Positions 21,521 through 36,683 of a DNA stretch of 64,000 nucleotides are shown here, piece after piece; position 1 is the stretch's first letter; each line of letters begins with the position of its first letter. The stretch is from Salimicrobium flavidum (lineage in GTDB: Bacteria; Bacillota; Bacilli; Bacillales; Halobacillaceae), in contig NZ_FTOC01000002.1 in NCBI RefSeq assembly GCF_900156645.1, forward strand, positions 310,001-374,000, given 5' to 3'. Under the pieces are notes generated by a model. It saw only the letters and a list, made by a program, of their open reading frames with translations, made no database searches and was not told the origin of the DNA. The position numbers were made by a program, and so were the translations under genes.

Positions 21521-22777
21521 ATGAAACAATTGAAATCGCAAGACCCGGAACTGTTCGCATCCATCCAGAAGGAGCACCATCGTCAGGATTACAATATTGA
21601 ACTTATCGCATCCGAAAACTTCACTTCAGAAGCGGTGATGGAAGCGATGGGATCTGTCATGACCAATAAATATGCAGAAGGGTACCCGGGCAAACGCTAT
21701 TACGGCGGGTGTGAATTCGTCGACGTCGCGGAAAATCTGGCGCGTGAGCGTGCGAAGGAGATTTTCGGCGCTGATCATGCCAACGTCCAGTCCCATTCCG
21801 GTTCCCAGGCGAACATGGCTGTGTACTTCACAGTATTAGAGCCCGGCGATACCGTGCTCGGAATGAACCTGAACCACGGGGGCCACCTGACCCACGGCAG
21901 TCCCGTGAACTTCAGCGGCTCTCTTTACAATTTCGAAGAATACGGGGTGGACGAAGAGTCCGAACTGATCGACTTCGACGCTGTGCTCGCCAAGGCCAAA
22001 GAAGTGCAGCCGAAACTGATCGTCGCCGGTGCAAGCGCCTATCCGCGCGACATCGATTTCGGGAAGTTCCGTGAAATCGCGGACGAAGTAGGAGCGTACC
22101 TGCTCGTCGATATGGCTCACGTGGCCGGACTCGTAGCGACAGGACACCACTCCGATCCGGTCCCTCATGCCCATTTCATAACGACGACGACGCACAAAAC
22201 GCTACGCGGTCCGCGTGGCGGGATGATTCTGTGTAAGGAAGAGTTCGCGAAGAAAATCGACAAAAACGTATTCCCCGGCATGCAGGGTGGCCCGCTTATG
22301 CACGTCATCGCTGCGAAAGCCGTAGCATTCAAAGAGATTCTTGACAGCTCGTTCAGCGACTACTCCGGTCAAATCGTAAAAAATGCGAAGAAACTTGGCG
22401 AGTCGCTGCAGGAAAATGGGGTCCGTCTCGTTTCCGACGGTACAGAGAACCACCTTCTGCTTCTCGACCTTCGCAACAAAGGCCTGACTGGTAAAGTTGC
22501 AGAGAAAGCATTGGACGAAGTCGGTATTACCACGAACAAGAATACGATTCCGTTCGATCCGGAGAGCCCGTTTGTAACGAGTGGTATCCGTATCGGAACA
22601 GCAGCCGTGACGACACGCGGCTTCAAAGAAGAGGAGATGAAGGAAGTCGGAGAACTCATCGCCTTCACTCTTGATCACCATGAAAATGAAGAGAAGTTGG
22701 CAGAAGCGAAAGAGCGCGTCCGTGCCCTCACATCCCGCTTCCCGCTTTATCCGTCACTCGAAAGTGCCCAGCAGTAA
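21521..22777 (+). CDS. glyA: Serine hydroxymethyltransferase
   Basis: GlyA is the PLP enzyme that converts serine and tetrahydrofolate to glycine and methylene-tetrahydrofolate. Over its 418 residues the markers are [15 protein letters not shown], the [16 protein letters not shown] segment, [21 protein letters not shown], and the PLP-lysine motif [14 protein letters not shown]. Length and start (GAAAGGGG before ATG) are standard. A terminator follows 7 bp after the stop. Confidence 0.97.
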   Translation: MKQLKSQDPELFASIQKEHHRQDYNIELIASENFTSEAVMEAMGSVMTNKYAEGYPGKRYYGGCEFVDVAENLARERAKEIFGADHANVQSHSGSQANMAVYFTVLEPGDTVLGMNLNHGGHLTHGSPVNFSGSLYNFEEYGVDEESELIDFDAVLAKAKEVQPKLIVAGASAYPRDIDFGKFREIADEVGAYLLVDMAHVAGLVATGHHSDPVPHAHFITTTTHKTLRGPRGGMILCKEEFAKKIDKNVFPGMQGGPLMHVIAAKAVAFKEILDSSFSDYSGQIVKNAKKLGESLQENGVRLVSDGTENHLLLLDLRNKGLTGKVAEKALDEVGITTNKNTIPFDPESPFVTSGIRIGTAAVTTRGFKEEEMKEVGELIAFTLDHHENEEKLAEAKERVRALTSRFPLYPSLESAQQ

Positions 22778-22783
22778 ATAAGG

Positions 22784-22813
22784 AAAGCCGCTCTATGTCA
22801 GGGCGGCTTTTTC
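22784..22813 (+). terminator. glyA terminator
   Basis: AAAGCCGC pairs with GCGGCTTT, followed by TTC and T residues. Confidence 0.85.
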
Positions 22814-22819
22814 TATAAT

Positions 22820-22930
22820 TTACGATAAGTCGCCCATTTTTTACGATAAACCGGAATAAATTACGATAAACTGAATTTTTTTACGATAAAAGTACCGACG
22901 CGTCAGATCGGATCGCTTTTTTGAGATGAA
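22820..22930 (-). repeat. Phased TTATC-box array, inverted copy
   Basis: TTACGATAA (the complement of TTATCGTAA) starts at 22820, 22841, 22861 and 22881, steps of 20-21 bp. Two steps further, at 22921, stands TTGAGATGAA, a one-mismatch complement of TTATCTCAA. Read on the minus strand the order is TTATCTCAA then TTATCGTAAA, as in the array at 580-837. The array lies between the glyA terminator and the upp promoter. Confidence 0.8.
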
Positions 22931-22974
22931 TATCTGAACCTTCATTACCCCTCTTCATTCCTCATTGCAAACAA

Positions 22975-23003
22975 GTCGATTATTCAGTACAATTAGACAG
23001 ATA
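22975..23003 (+). promoter_or_regulatory. upp promoter
   Basis: TTGCAA, 17-bp spacer, TACAAT, 33 bp before the upp start. Confidence 0.7.
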
Positions 23004-23036
23004 TGAATAATGAAAAATACGAAGGAGTGTGCTTCG

Positions 23037-23669
23037 ATGAGCAACGTTTACGTACTGGACCACCCGCTGATCCAACACAAATTGACCTACATACGAAAAA
23101 AGGAGACCGGGACGAAAGATTTCCGCGAACTGGTGGATGAAGTCGCGACGCTGATGGCATTCGAAATTACCCGCGACCTGCCGCTTGAGGACGTTTCCGT
23201 CGATACACCTGTCGTCGATAATGCAACAGCGCAAGTACTCTCAGGGAAGAAAATGGGACTTGTTCCGATTCTGCGTGCCGGGCTCGGTATGGTGGACGGG
23301 ATGGTCGACCTGATCCCTGCTGCAAAAATCGGTCACGTCGGACTTTACCGGGACCCGGAGACGTTGAAACCGGTGGAATACTACGTGAAGCTTCCGAGTG
23401 ATATCGAAGACCGCGAGCTGATTGTCCTCGATCCGATGCTAGCCACCGGCGGTTCGGCAATCGAAGCGATCAATTCCCTGAAAAGCCGGGGCGCGAAACA
23501 GATTCGCCTGATGTGTCTCGTTGCTGCTCCTGAAGGCGTGGAACTCATGCAGGAAGCACATCCGGATGTAGATATCTATTTAGCGGCACTTGATGAGAAA
23601 CTGAACGATAAAGGATACATCGTTCCAGGTCTTGGAGATGCTGGCGACCGTCTATACGGAACAAAATAA
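23037..23669 (+). CDS. upp: Uracil phosphoribosyltransferase
   Basis: Upp salvages uracil to UMP with PRPP. The 210 residues show [13 protein letters not shown] and the PRPP-binding [12 protein letters not shown], then [18 protein letters not shown] at the end, the uracil-binding flap. ATG 23037 gives the standard N-terminus ([16 protein letters not shown]), with GAAGGAG nine bases upstream. mnaA follows 10 bp after the stop, so the two are read together. Confidence 0.97.
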   Translation: MSNVYVLDHPLIQHKLTYIRKKETGTKDFRELVDEVATLMAFEITRDLPLEDVSVDTPVVDNATAQVLSGKKMGLVPILRAGLGMVDGMVDLIPAAKIGHVGLYRDPETLKPVEYYVKLPSDIEDRELIVLDPMLATGGSAIEAINSLKSRGAKQIRLMCLVAAPEGVELMQEAHPDVDIYLAALDEKLNDKGYIVPGLGDAGDRLYGTK

Positions 23670-23679
23670 GGAGGTCCTT

Positions 23680-24828
23680 ATGTCAAAGCCAATCAAAGTA
23701 ATGACGATTTTCGGAACGAGACCGGAAGCGATCAAAATGGCTCCTCTTGTGCTGGAGTTGAAAAAGCGTCCGGAGCAGTTCGAACCGATTGTAGCAGTCA
23801 CTGCCCAGCACCGCGAAATGCTCGACCAGGTGCTGTCGATTTTCGACATTAAGCCTGACTATGACCTGAATATCATGAAAAAGCAGCAGACCCTGGCTCA
23901 GGTGACGACACGCGCGCTTGAAGGGCTGGATGAAGTGATGAAAGAGACGAAGCCGGATATCGTGCTTGTGCACGGAGATACGACGACGACGTTCGCCGCT
24001 TCTCTCGCCGGACTTTACAATCAGATTCCTGTCGGGCACGTGGAAGCGGGACTCAGAACGTGGAATAAGTACTCCCCGTTCCCGGAAGAGATGAACCGCC
24101 AGCTCACCGGCGTCATGGCCGATCTTCATTTTGCTCCGACAAATAGATCCCAGGACAACCTTCTTGCTGAAAACAAGCCGGAGGAGAATATTTTCGTTAC
24201 CGGAAATACGGCGATTGACGCGTTGAAGACGACGGTCGATGACACGTACACGAGCGAGGTTCTTGATGCTCTTGACGGAAAACGGCTTGTCCTTATGACG
24301 GCACACCGCCGGGAGAACCTCGGTAATAATATGAAGCAGATGTTCCGTGCCATCAAGCGTATGGTGGAGAGTCATGACGATGTCGAAGTTGTGTACCCGG
24401 TGCATCTCAACCCTGTCGTTCAGGAAACGGCGGATGAGATTCTCGGAAACGACGACCGGATCAAGCTGATTTCGCCGCTTGATGTCATCGATTTCCACAA
24501 CTTCGCTTCACGGGCGCACTTGATTCTCACAGATTCCGGTGGCGTCCAGGAAGAAGCGCCGTCTCTCGGTGTCCCCGTTCTTGTCCTCCGCGACACGACG
24601 GAACGCCCGGAAGGGATTGATGCGGGTACGTTGAAACTCGCCGGCACCGAGGAGGATCATATTTTCGACCTTGCTCATGAGCTTCTGTCGGATGACGAGG
24701 CCTATAAAGCGATGTCGAAAGCATCGAATCCTTATGGTGATGGAGAAGCGTCCGCCCGTATAGCCGAAGCGATCCGTTATTTCTTCGGCCAGCGTACGGA
24801 CAGGCCCGCTCCGTTCGAAATCGAATAA
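23680..24828 (+). CDS. mnaA: UDP-N-acetylglucosamine 2-epimerase (non-hydrolysing)
   Basis: MnaA converts UDP-GlcNAc to UDP-ManNAc for wall teichoic acid or other wall polymers. The 382 residues have FGTRPEAIKMAPLV, VHGDTTTTFAASLAG, HVEAGLRTWNKYSPFPEE, TAHRRENLG and the allosteric-site segment DSGGVQEEAPSLG. TAAGGAGG precedes ATG 23680. UDP-ManNAc made here is the substrate expected for the dehydrogenase at 61599 and the GT26 transferase at 62879. Confidence 0.96.
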   Translation: MSKPIKVMTIFGTRPEAIKMAPLVLELKKRPEQFEPIVAVTAQHREMLDQVLSIFDIKPDYDLNIMKKQQTLAQVTTRALEGLDEVMKETKPDIVLVHGDTTTTFAASLAGLYNQIPVGHVEAGLRTWNKYSPFPEEMNRQLTGVMADLHFAPTNRSQDNLLAENKPEENIFVTGNTAIDALKTTVDDTYTSEVLDALDGKRLVLMTAHRRENLGNNMKQMFRAIKRMVESHDDVEVVYPVHLNPVVQETADEILGNDDRIKLISPLDVIDFHNFASRAHLILTDSGGVQEEAPSLGVPVLVLRDTTERPEGIDAGTLKLAGTEEDHIFDLAHELLSDDEAYKAMSKASNPYGDGEASARIAEAIRYFFGQRTDRPAPFEIE

Positions 24829-24841
24829 GCTTGGATAAACA

Positions 24842-24876
24842 GGCATCGGACTTTTATAGGTCCGGTGCCCTTTTTT
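24842..24876 (+). terminator. upp-mnaA terminator
   Basis: GGCATCGGAC pairs with GTCCGGTGCC, followed by CTTTTTT. Confidence 0.85.
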
Positions 24877-24884
24877 GGTAAAAA

Positions 24885-25480
24885 ATTCGAGTTATGCAGG
24901 GTTCTCAGGACGGTTCACAGTGTGAGCACCTGATTTCTTTATGCATTGCGGCGTTCATGAGTCGGATCACCGGCTGAGTTCGGAATAACCTACAGTTATA
25001 CCGCGCTCAGAAGAAATTGGGAGTGCCGAACGCCGCATAAAAGCATTCAAATGCTCTTGGCCTCCCCCGCACGCGGGGAGGCGTAAGCAGAAGCGGGTAC
25101 GGGAGATTTATGAGGTGCTCACGACCTGGCTTTTGTGGTGAGCACCTCATTTCTTTATGTATTGCGGCGTTCACGGGTCGGATCGCTGCCTGAGTTCGGG
25201 ATAACCTAAAGTTATACCGCGCTCACGAGGAAGTAGGGGTGCCGAACGCCGCATAAAAGCATTCGAATGCCCTTGGCCTCCCCCGCACGCGGGGAGGCGT
25301 AAGCAGAAGCGGGGAGAGGAGATTTATGAGGTGCTCACGACCTGGCTTTTGTGGTGAGCACCTCATTTCTTTGAGTATTGCGGCGTTCACGGGTCGGATC
25401 ACCGGCTGAGTTCGGGATAATCTACATTTATACCGCGCTCGCAAAAGATTAGGAGCGCCGAACGCCGCATAAAGCAAACT
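24885..25480 (-). repeat. Family R array 3: three 216-bp units, reverse orientation
   Basis: ATTGCGGCGTTCA recurs at a 216-bp period (G at 24948, 25164 and 25380). Read on the minus strand the order matches arrays 1, 4 and 5: CCTCCCCGC hairpin, then the GCGGCGTTC palindrome, then the TGAGGTGCTCA palindrome. Between the units only single bases differ. Confidence 0.9.
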
Positions 25481-25489
25481 CCTGCTTAC

Positions 25490-25775
25490 GCCAGAACTTC
25501 TAAGCGGGGTGGCTCCGCTTTCCTTGTCCAGTTCCACCATTCAGAAGCCCATAATATAAGCGGCCATCCCTGTTTTGGAGGAGAACACCCAAAGCCAGGG
25601 CCGTCCACTTATATTAGAGCTTCTAAACGAATGGCTACACTTTCCTAGTCCAGTTCCAGCTTCCAGAAATTCGTGTCATAAGCAGCTCGGATCAGAGAAA
25701 GGAAAGAACACCTTTCGTCTGACCAATCTGCTTATGCCAGCATTTCTAAACGGAAGCTTCCACTTTTTCTAATAC
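25490..25775. repeat. Palindromic element family A, two copies, inverted relative to 303-566
   Basis: TAATATAAGCGGCCATCCCTG and the following CATAAGCAGCTCGGATCAG palindrome are the reverse complements of the pair near the window start, in reverse order. So the same two-element block is present twice, 25 kb apart and inverted. Confidence 0.8.
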
Positions 25776-25870
25776 AAACGATTGCACACCCGTGAACAGA
25801 AGGTGAAAGAAATGTGGCAAAAATGTGAAAAAATCGTTATCGAACGTTTGTACTTTTACGAAGCAACTCA

Positions 25871-25899
25871 TTGACATGACTGGACTGCTATTGTAATCT
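25871..25899 (+). promoter_or_regulatory. ATP synthase operon promoter
   Basis: TTGACA, 17-bp spacer, TAATCT, about 70 bp upstream of the first atp gene. Confidence 0.65.
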
Positions 25900-25931
25900 T
25901 ACATAGTGTGGAATGATAAGGTTTTCAAAAA

Positions 25932-25945
25932 AACAAGCGCTTTCA
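25932..25945. promoter_or_regulatory. Possible CcpA (cre) site in the atp leader
   Basis: AACAAGCGCTTTCA matches 11 of 14 positions of the palindromic cre optimum TGAAAGCGCTTTCA. It lies downstream of the atp promoter, where a bound repressor could block elongation. Single-site evidence only. Confidence 0.45.
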
Positions 25946-25970
25946 CACGACAGAAACGGGTGAAAAATGT

Positions 25971-26189
25971 ATGAGGCATTCCCACGGTTCGTTCCGGACA
26001 ATCGGACTCGTCAGTGCCATATCCTCACAATTGGCAGGCGGCATCCTTGTCGGCATCTTCGCTGGCAAATGGATGGACGAGCAATTCTCGACTGATCCGC
26101 TTTTTATGATCATCGGGCTTTTGACCGGACTCGGAGCAGGTACATATGGAACGATTCATTTAGCCGGAAAGTATACGGGGGACGATTAA
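25971..26189 (+). CDS. atpZ: AtpZ/AtpI-family small membrane protein
   Basis: This 72-residue protein with two membrane helices (ISSQLAGGILVGIFAGKWMD and PLFMIIGLLTGLGAGTYGTI) is of the AtpZ type that opens many ATP synthase operons. Related proteins help c-ring assembly or Mg2+ supply. It has no strong ribosome-binding site (GAAACGGGTGAAAAAT upstream). AtpI proper starts 2 bp after its stop. Confidence 0.85.
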   Translation: MRHSHGSFRTIGLVSAISSQLAGGILVGIFAGKWMDEQFSTDPLFMIIGLLTGLGAGTYGTIHLAGKYTGDD

Positions 26190-26190
26190 C

Positions 26191-27305
<1,115 letters not shown>

Positions 27306-27327
27306 CATATTTTTAGAAAGTAACTAA

Positions 27328-27573
<246 letters not shown>

Positions 27574-27655
27574 TAGCCGTCGCTTGGAACGGGCGGAGTC
27601 TACCTTCGCCTTTCTTGTATCTAATTAATTGACGAATCGATATACTTCTGGCAGG

Positions 27656-27717
27656 AGCGCTTGTACCTGAGGCCTTACAAGCCGACGGTTTTTCCGTTTC
27701 GGCCGGGTACTTGCGCT
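27656..27717 (+). promoter_or_regulatory. Intra-operon RNA hairpin between atpE and atpF
   Basis: AGCGCTTGTACC pairs with GGTACTTGCGCT except for an internal TT/TT loop, and GCCGACGG pairs with CCGTTTCGGC inside it. There is no U run after it, so it is not a normal terminator. Similar hairpins follow atpA and atpD. Confidence 0.75.
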
Positions 27718-27761
27718 TATCTTTATGTACTTACGGTAAGGAAAGGAAAGGAGTGAAAGCT

Positions 27762-28283
27762 GTGTACGGGTTGACTGATAATCTGATCATTCAGGCAAGT
27801 GGATTTGCATTAGGCGATGCGCTCGCCCAATTGTTCTTCTTCCTTATTCTGCTGGTACTTCTACGCAAATTTGCGTGGGGACCGCTCATGAATATGATGA
27901 AAGAACGGGAAGATTACATTTCCAGTGAAATAGAATCAGCGGAGAAAAGCCGTGAAGAAGCAGCACGCCTTCAACGCGAAGCCTCCGAAGAGCTGAAACA
28001 GACGCGTCAGGATGCACAAAAGATCATCGAAGACGCACGCCAGACCGCAACAAAGCAGGAAAAAGAAATCGTCGCCTCCGCAAGAAAAGAAGGCGATCGT
28101 ATGAAAGAAGCTGCGCGTCAGGAAATCGAGCAGGAGAAAGAAAAAGCTGTACAGCAGCTTAAGGATCAAGTCTCTTCCATGTCCGTCATGATTGCATCGA
28201 AAGTCATTGAAAAAGAACTTTCCGAACAGGATCAGAAAGAACTGATCGATCAATACGTGAATGACACAGGAGAAGAGCAATGA
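27762..28283 (+). CDS. atpF: ATP synthase subunit b
   Basis: Subunit b is the peripheral stalk dimer. The 173 residues have one N-terminal membrane helix ([21 protein letters not shown]) and then a long charged coiled coil rich in Glu, Lys, Arg and Gln. GTG 27762 is chosen, nine bases after AAAGGAG; another GTG three codons earlier touches that site. It overlaps atpH by 4 bp. Confidence 0.94.
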   Translation: MYGLTDNLIIQASGFALGDALAQLFFFLILLVLLRKFAWGPLMNMMKEREDYISSEIESAEKSREEAARLQREASEELKQTRQDAQKIIEDARQTATKQEKEIVASARKEGDRMKEAARQEIEQEKEKAVQQLKDQVSSMSVMIASKVIEKELSEQDQKELIDQYVNDTGEEQ

Positions 28284-28831
28284 GTCAGGAAGTCGTAGCA
28301 AAGAGATATGCAGATGCACTCTTCGACATCGGACAGGAAAAGTCGAAACTTGATACGTTTCAGGAAGAAATGAAAACACTTAGGAAAGTTACGCTGGAGA
28401 ACCGTTCCCTCGAGAGCGTTCTCGGACATCCACGTATTCCGGCTGATCGTAAAAAGGAACTGGTGACGAGTAGCTTCAAAGGATTCTCGGAAGAAGTCCT
28501 TCACACGCTTCACCTCCTTATCGATCGTCACCGTACAGATATCATCGTACCGCTTGCGGATCGTTTCCTTGAAAAGGTACACATCCATCAGGGAGTACAG
28601 GAAGCGACCGTCTATTCGGTACGTGAACTGACGGAAGATGAGAAACAGCGTTTGTCCCGCACGTTTGCCCCGAAAGTAGGCAAGGATTCCCTTATCATCG
28701 ATAACCGCGTGGATCCTGATCTTCTCGGTGGGGTACGCATACGTATCGGAAACCGTATATTCGACGGATCCGTCCGTGGCAAACTCGATCAAATGGAACG
28801 TGAACTACTTTCAGCGAACAATAGAGGATAG
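28280..28831 (+). CDS. atpH: ATP synthase subunit delta
   Basis: Delta joins the stalk to the top of F1 (OSCP). The 183 residues begin [12 protein letters not shown], a typical start, and end with [19 protein letters not shown], the family signature. It is translationally coupled to atpF (ATGA overlap) and stands 12 bp from atpA. Confidence 0.95.
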   Translation: MSQEVVAKRYADALFDIGQEKSKLDTFQEEMKTLRKVTLENRSLESVLGHPRIPADRKKELVTSSFKGFSEEVLHTLHLLIDRHRTDIIVPLADRFLEKVHIHQGVQEATVYSVRELTEDEKQRLSRTFAPKVGKDSLIIDNRVDPDLLGGVRIRIGNRIFDGSVRGKLDQMERELLSANNRG

Positions 28832-28837
28832 GGGTGA

Positions 28838-30352
<1,515 letters not shown>

Positions 30353-30370
30353 ATGGTAAGTATTACAAAA

Positions 30371-30477
30371 CCTCTGTTCCTATGAAAAAAGGAAGGTTCT
30401 CCTCTCCAGGACGTCCCGTACCAGGTATCAGCGCGCCACGGGTGTCCCCCGGAGGAGAAGGTTTTCTTCTTCAGAGG
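30371..30477 (+). promoter_or_regulatory. Intra-operon RNA structure between atpA and atpG
   Basis: CCTCTG (30371) pairs with CAGAGG, and TTCTCCTC (30397-30404) pairs with GAGGAGAA (30452-30459). Inside, GGACGTCCCGT faces ACGGGTGTCC. No U run follows, so read-through to atpG is expected. Confidence 0.75.
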
Positions 30478-30504
30478 CCGGAGAGTTTTCAGAAAGGGTG
30501 GTGA

Positions 30505-31380
<876 letters not shown>

Positions 31381-31402
31381 TAATGAGTGAGGGAGAAGTT
31401 AA

Positions 31403-32815
<1,413 letters not shown>

Positions 32816-32823
32816 GTACATGA

Positions 32824-32858
32824 GGAATAACAGGTACCCTGGAGGTGCTTGTTATTCC
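32824..32858 (+). promoter_or_regulatory. Intra-operon RNA hairpin between atpD and atpC
   Basis: GGAATAACA pairs perfectly with TGTTATTCC around a 17-base loop that contains GGTACC. No U run follows. It is the third hairpin in the operon. Confidence 0.75.
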
Positions 32859-32867
32859 ATTGCCTAA

Positions 32868-33284
<417 letters not shown>

Positions 33285-33318
33285 AAAAACTGCTTTCTCT
33301 TCGGAGAGCAGTTTTTTT
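33285..33318 (+). terminator. atp operon terminator
   Basis: AAAACTGCTTTCTC, loop TTCG, GAGAGCAGTTTTTTT. Confidence 0.92.
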
Positions 33319-33492
33319 GTGGGTTGAGCAAAAGAGCCGAAGAGGGGAAGATTCTTCTCGATACTGCACTGACAGCCCGGACAATTATTTTTTATGTCCA
33401 TTCTCATATGAATTACGTCCCAACCCCTGTAAAAGACGAACATTTCCCGAATGCTATAATATTTCCCGGGAAATGCCGAAGGAGGAAGCACG

Positions 33493-33726
33493 ATGGAAGA
33501 TTTTTTTGTCCAGGATGCATTGATGAGTATGACGAGTCATCTCGTATTCATCGTAATCACCTGGTACGCACTTCAGGCTGTAAACCTCGATGGTTTATTC
33601 CGTAAAGGGAAAGTGTTCGAGGCACGGATACTCGTCATATTCCTGACGATTGCGATCGGTACGACAGTGAGCAGGTTCTTTCTGGATTTCCTGTCATGGT
33701 CCAATAGTCTTATCTACTTATTTTAA
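33493..33726 (+). CDS. ywzB: DUF1146 family membrane protein (YwzB)
   Basis: The 77-residue protein with two membrane helices (LVFIVITWYALQAVNL and ILVIFLTIAIGTTVSRFFLDF) is of the small DUF1146 family that lies between atpC and murA throughout Bacillaceae. Its function is unknown. GAAGGAGG precedes ATG 33493. ywmB, the neighbour in B. subtilis, is missing; 267 bp without another gene lead to murAA. Confidence 0.88.
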   Translation: MEDFFVQDALMSMTSHLVFIVITWYALQAVNLDGLFRKGKVFEARILVIFLTIAIGTTVSRFFLDFLSWSNSLIYLF

Positions 33727-33993
33727 CGGAGAAAAGCGTTTATGATTAAATGTGCTCGGGAAAAAGGTACATGAAGCAACTTTTGGGGAAAATATGTAGA
33801 TTCGAGACCTCGGATTCTAAAATCCCCCATTTATCCCTTGTCGATTAGTACATTATGGTGGTATGATGGATGTTGTTTTATTGTGTAAAGAAAGTAACGA
33901 AGTAATCAAATGAAGATGCAGTGTTGACCTTATGGATGTAATCAATGGAGATTGAATATGATAGTAAAAGAATCTGGACGTAGAGGAGAATGA

Positions 33994-35292
33994 ATGGTGG
34001 AAAAAATCATTGTCCGTGGTGGAGGGAAACTGAACGGCACCGTGAAAGTCGAAGGTGCGAAGAATGCCGTTCTTCCCGTCATTACAGCAAGTATCTTAGC
34101 AAGTGAAGGTAAAAGTGTACTCCATGAAGTCCCGGAGCTGGCGGATGTAACGACCATCAACCAGGTCATCTCGCATATGAATGCGGACGTGACTACAAAT
34201 GGAAACACGGTTACTGTAGATGCAACTCAGCCTTTGAAAACAGAGGCGCCTTTTGAATATGTACGTAAAATGCGTGCTTCCGTGCTCGTACTGGGACCAC
34301 TTTTGGCCCGCTATGGACACGCGAAAGTCGCTCTGCCCGGTGGATGTGCAATCGGGTCCCGCCCGATCGACCAGCACCTGAAAGGCTTTGAAGCGATGGG
34401 CGCTGATGTAACCGTCGGTGACGGCTACATTGAAGCTACGACGGATGGCCGTCTCAAGGGTGCGAAAATCTACCTTGATTTCCCTAGCGTAGGAGCGACC
34501 GAAAATCTGGTTATGGCAGCAGCACTCGCAGATGGCAAGACGATTCTCGAGAATGCTGCGAAAGAGCCGGAAATCATTGATTTAGCAAATTACTTGAACA
34601 AAATGGGTGCGAAGGTCATCGGCGCCGGTACAGAAACAATCAAAATCATCGGTGTCGAAAAGCTTTACGGCGCAGAGCATACGATCATCCCGGATAGAGT
34701 CGAAGCCGGCACCTTCATGGTAGCCGCTGCGATCACCGGTGGTAACGTATTGCTCGAACGCGCCGAAGCGGAACATCTCCGTGCCGTCATTTCGAAAATG
34801 CAGGAGATGGGTGTTTCCGTCGAAGAAGAAGGGGATGGACTGCGCATCATCGGTCCTGATCGACTGAAGGCGACAGATATCAAAACGATGCCGCACCCCG
34901 GCTTCCCGACAGACATGCAGTCGCAGATGATGGCGCTTATGCTTCGGGCGGAAGGGACGAGCGTCATTACGGAAACCGTCTTTGAAAATCGCTTCATGCA
35001 CGTGGAGGAATTCCGCCGTATGAACGCGAACCTTCGTATCGATAATCGGAGTGTCGTCGTCGAGGGTCCTTCTAATCTTCAGGGAGCTGAAGTGGAAGCG
35101 ACAGACCTTCGTGCCGGAGCAGCACTTGTACTGGCTGGTCTTGTAGCCGAAGGGTACACTCGCGTCACAGAACTTCGCCACATCGATCGCGGGTATGTGA
35201 AATTCACGGAGAAACTCGCCGACCTTGGCGCTGATATTGAGCGTGTCAAAGAAGAACAGGAACAGACGCGGGAGTCCTTATCAACATCATAA
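33994..35292 (+). CDS. murAA: UDP-N-acetylglucosamine 1-carboxyvinyltransferase (main paralogue)
   Basis: This is the second MurA of the window, with 432 residues. The catalytic loop is [19 protein letters not shown] with Cys near 117; [27 protein letters not shown] and [17 protein letters not shown] are also present. Position between the atp operon and mbl makes it MurAA, the essential one in B. subtilis. The start is ATG 33994 after GTAGAGGAGAA. A terminator follows. spoIID and the other sporulation genes expected after murAA are absent. Confidence 0.96.
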   Translation: MVEKIIVRGGGKLNGTVKVEGAKNAVLPVITASILASEGKSVLHEVPELADVTTINQVISHMNADVTTNGNTVTVDATQPLKTEAPFEYVRKMRASVLVLGPLLARYGHAKVALPGGCAIGSRPIDQHLKGFEAMGADVTVGDGYIEATTDGRLKGAKIYLDFPSVGATENLVMAAALADGKTILENAAKEPEIIDLANYLNKMGAKVIGAGTETIKIIGVEKLYGAEHTIIPDRVEAGTFMVAAAITGGNVLLERAEAEHLRAVISKMQEMGVSVEEEGDGLRIIGPDRLKATDIKTMPHPGFPTDMQSQMMALMLRAEGTSVITETVFENRFMHVEEFRRMNANLRIDNRSVVVEGPSNLQGAEVEATDLRAGAALVLAGLVAEGYTRVTELRHIDRGYVKFTEKLADLGADIERVKEEQEQTRESLSTS

Positions 35293-35308
35293 ATTATTAT
35301 ACGAAGAG

Positions 35309-35338
35309 AGCATCGCCACCCGGGCGGTGCTTTTTTCT
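35309..35338 (+). terminator. murAA terminator
   Basis: GCATCGCC pairs with GGCGGTGC, followed by TTTTTTC. Confidence 0.85.
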
Positions 35339-35661
35339 TTGGGCTCGCACCCGCCCCCGGGAAATCGAAAGAACTACGATGATAAAGAATAGGAAGGAGA
35401 AAAAGCCTAGCCTTCTAGGAGAAGAAGAGACGGGTTTTTTCCTGAAAAATGAGACGAATTTCTCCATCATGTGATAAAATAATGAATTAGATGCGTTCAT
35501 TTTAATGAAAACCAAGGAATTTATGTTTAACGATTGATTGGCTCTGTGAATGTATGCTGTTGATGTGTGGGTGGCTGGACCCTGCAGAGCGTACAGAGCC
35601 GACCCGAATAATGGTGGAAAATAATTCTGTTCGATTCAAATTTAGGGAGGATCTTTTAATC
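35339..35661. other. Gene-free gap between murAA and mbl
   Basis: Nothing convincing is coded here. In B. subtilis about 10 kb with spoIID, spoIIQ and spoIIID lie between these genes. A minus-strand ORF (35297-35515) has no ribosome-binding site. The gap must hold the mbl promoter, but no good -35/-10 pair was found. Confidence 0.6.
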
Positions 35662-36666
35662 ATGTTTGCAAGAGACATAGGGATTGACTTAGGCACAGCC
35701 AACGTACTTATACACGTAAAAGGAAAAGGGATCGTTCTCAACGAACCTTCTGTTGTAGCGATGGACAGGAATTCAGGGAAGGTACTGGAAGTCGGGGAGG
35801 AAGCCCGCCGTATGGTCGGACGTACGCCGGGCAATATCGAAGCGGTCCGCCCCTTGAGAGACGGTGTCATTGCGGATTTTGACATTACAGAAACGATGCT
35901 CAAGCACTTCATCGAAAAAATCAACGCGAAAGGCTTCATGTCGAAGCCCCGCATGCTAATCTGCTGCCCGACGAACATCACGAAAGTGGAACAGAAAGCG
36001 ATTCGGGAAGCGGCGGAGAAGTCCGGCGGCAAAAAAGTGTACCTCGAAGAAGAACCGAAAGTGGCTGCGATCGGTTCCGGTATGGATATTTTCCAGCCGA
36101 GCGGTAATATGGTCGTCGATATCGGAGGCGGAACGACGGATGTCGCGGTCCTGTCGATGGGGGACATCGTGACCGCCCAGTCGATCAAAATGGCCGGAAA
36201 CCGTTTCGATTCCGACATTCTCAGCTATATCAAAAAAGAATACAAACTGTTGATCGGAGAACGCACGGCGGAAGACATCAAAATGAATGTCGCTACCGTA
36301 GCTCCACAGGGACGGGAAGAAGAAATCGAGATCCGGGGCCGTGATATGGTGTCAGGGTTACCTCGGACAATTGCGGTCAATTCCGAAGAAATCGAGGGTG
36401 CGGTGAAGGAATCTGTACAGGTGATCATCCAGGCCGCCAAATACGTATTGGAACAGACCCCGCCGGAACTCTCCGCGGACATCATCGACCGTGGTGTGAT
36501 CCTTACCGGCGGAGGAGCGATGCTTCACGGTGTCGATCAGCTTCTCGCCGAGGAACTGAAAGTACCCGTTTTCGTCTCGGAGGACCCGATGGACTGCGTA
36601 GCCAAAGGAACCGGCATCATGCTCGAGAATATCGACAGAATCAATAAAAAGAACAAAATCAGTTAA
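35662..36666 (+). CDS. mbl: Cell-shape actin homologue Mbl (MreB family)
   Basis: Mbl forms membrane-bound filaments that guide peptidoglycan synthesis along the cylinder. The 334 residues start MFARDIGIDLGTANVLIHVK, close to B. subtilis Mbl, and include the ATP-binding phosphate loops and DIGGGTTDVAVLS. ATG 35662 lies after GGGAGGAT; the longer in-frame extension is not supported. A rod shape is implied. spoIIID, which precedes mbl in B. subtilis, is absent; flhO follows 17 bp downstream. Confidence 0.96.
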   Translation: MFARDIGIDLGTANVLIHVKGKGIVLNEPSVVAMDRNSGKVLEVGEEARRMVGRTPGNIEAVRPLRDGVIADFDITETMLKHFIEKINAKGFMSKPRMLICCPTNITKVEQKAIREAAEKSGGKKVYLEEEPKVAAIGSGMDIFQPSGNMVVDIGGGTTDVAVLSMGDIVTAQSIKMAGNRFDSDILSYIKKEYKLLIGERTAEDIKMNVATVAPQGREEEIEIRGRDMVSGLPRTIAVNSEEIEGAVKESVQVIIQAAKYVLEQTPPELSADIIDRGVILTGGGAMLHGVDQLLAEELKVPVFVSEDPMDCVAKGTGIMLENIDRINKKNKIS

Positions 36667-36683
36667 AAATGGAGGGGTAGCAC

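Noticed and set aside
24885-25480. CRISPR or tRNA cluster in the 216-bp array
   Set aside because: The units are near-identical over their full length, with no unique spacers and no cloverleaf.
35297-35515. Minus-strand 72-residue ORF with one hydrophobic stretch, possible remnant of a sporulation gene
   Set aside because: No ribosome-binding site, it includes the murAA terminator, and no resemblance to SpoIID, SpoIIQ or SpoIIID was seen.
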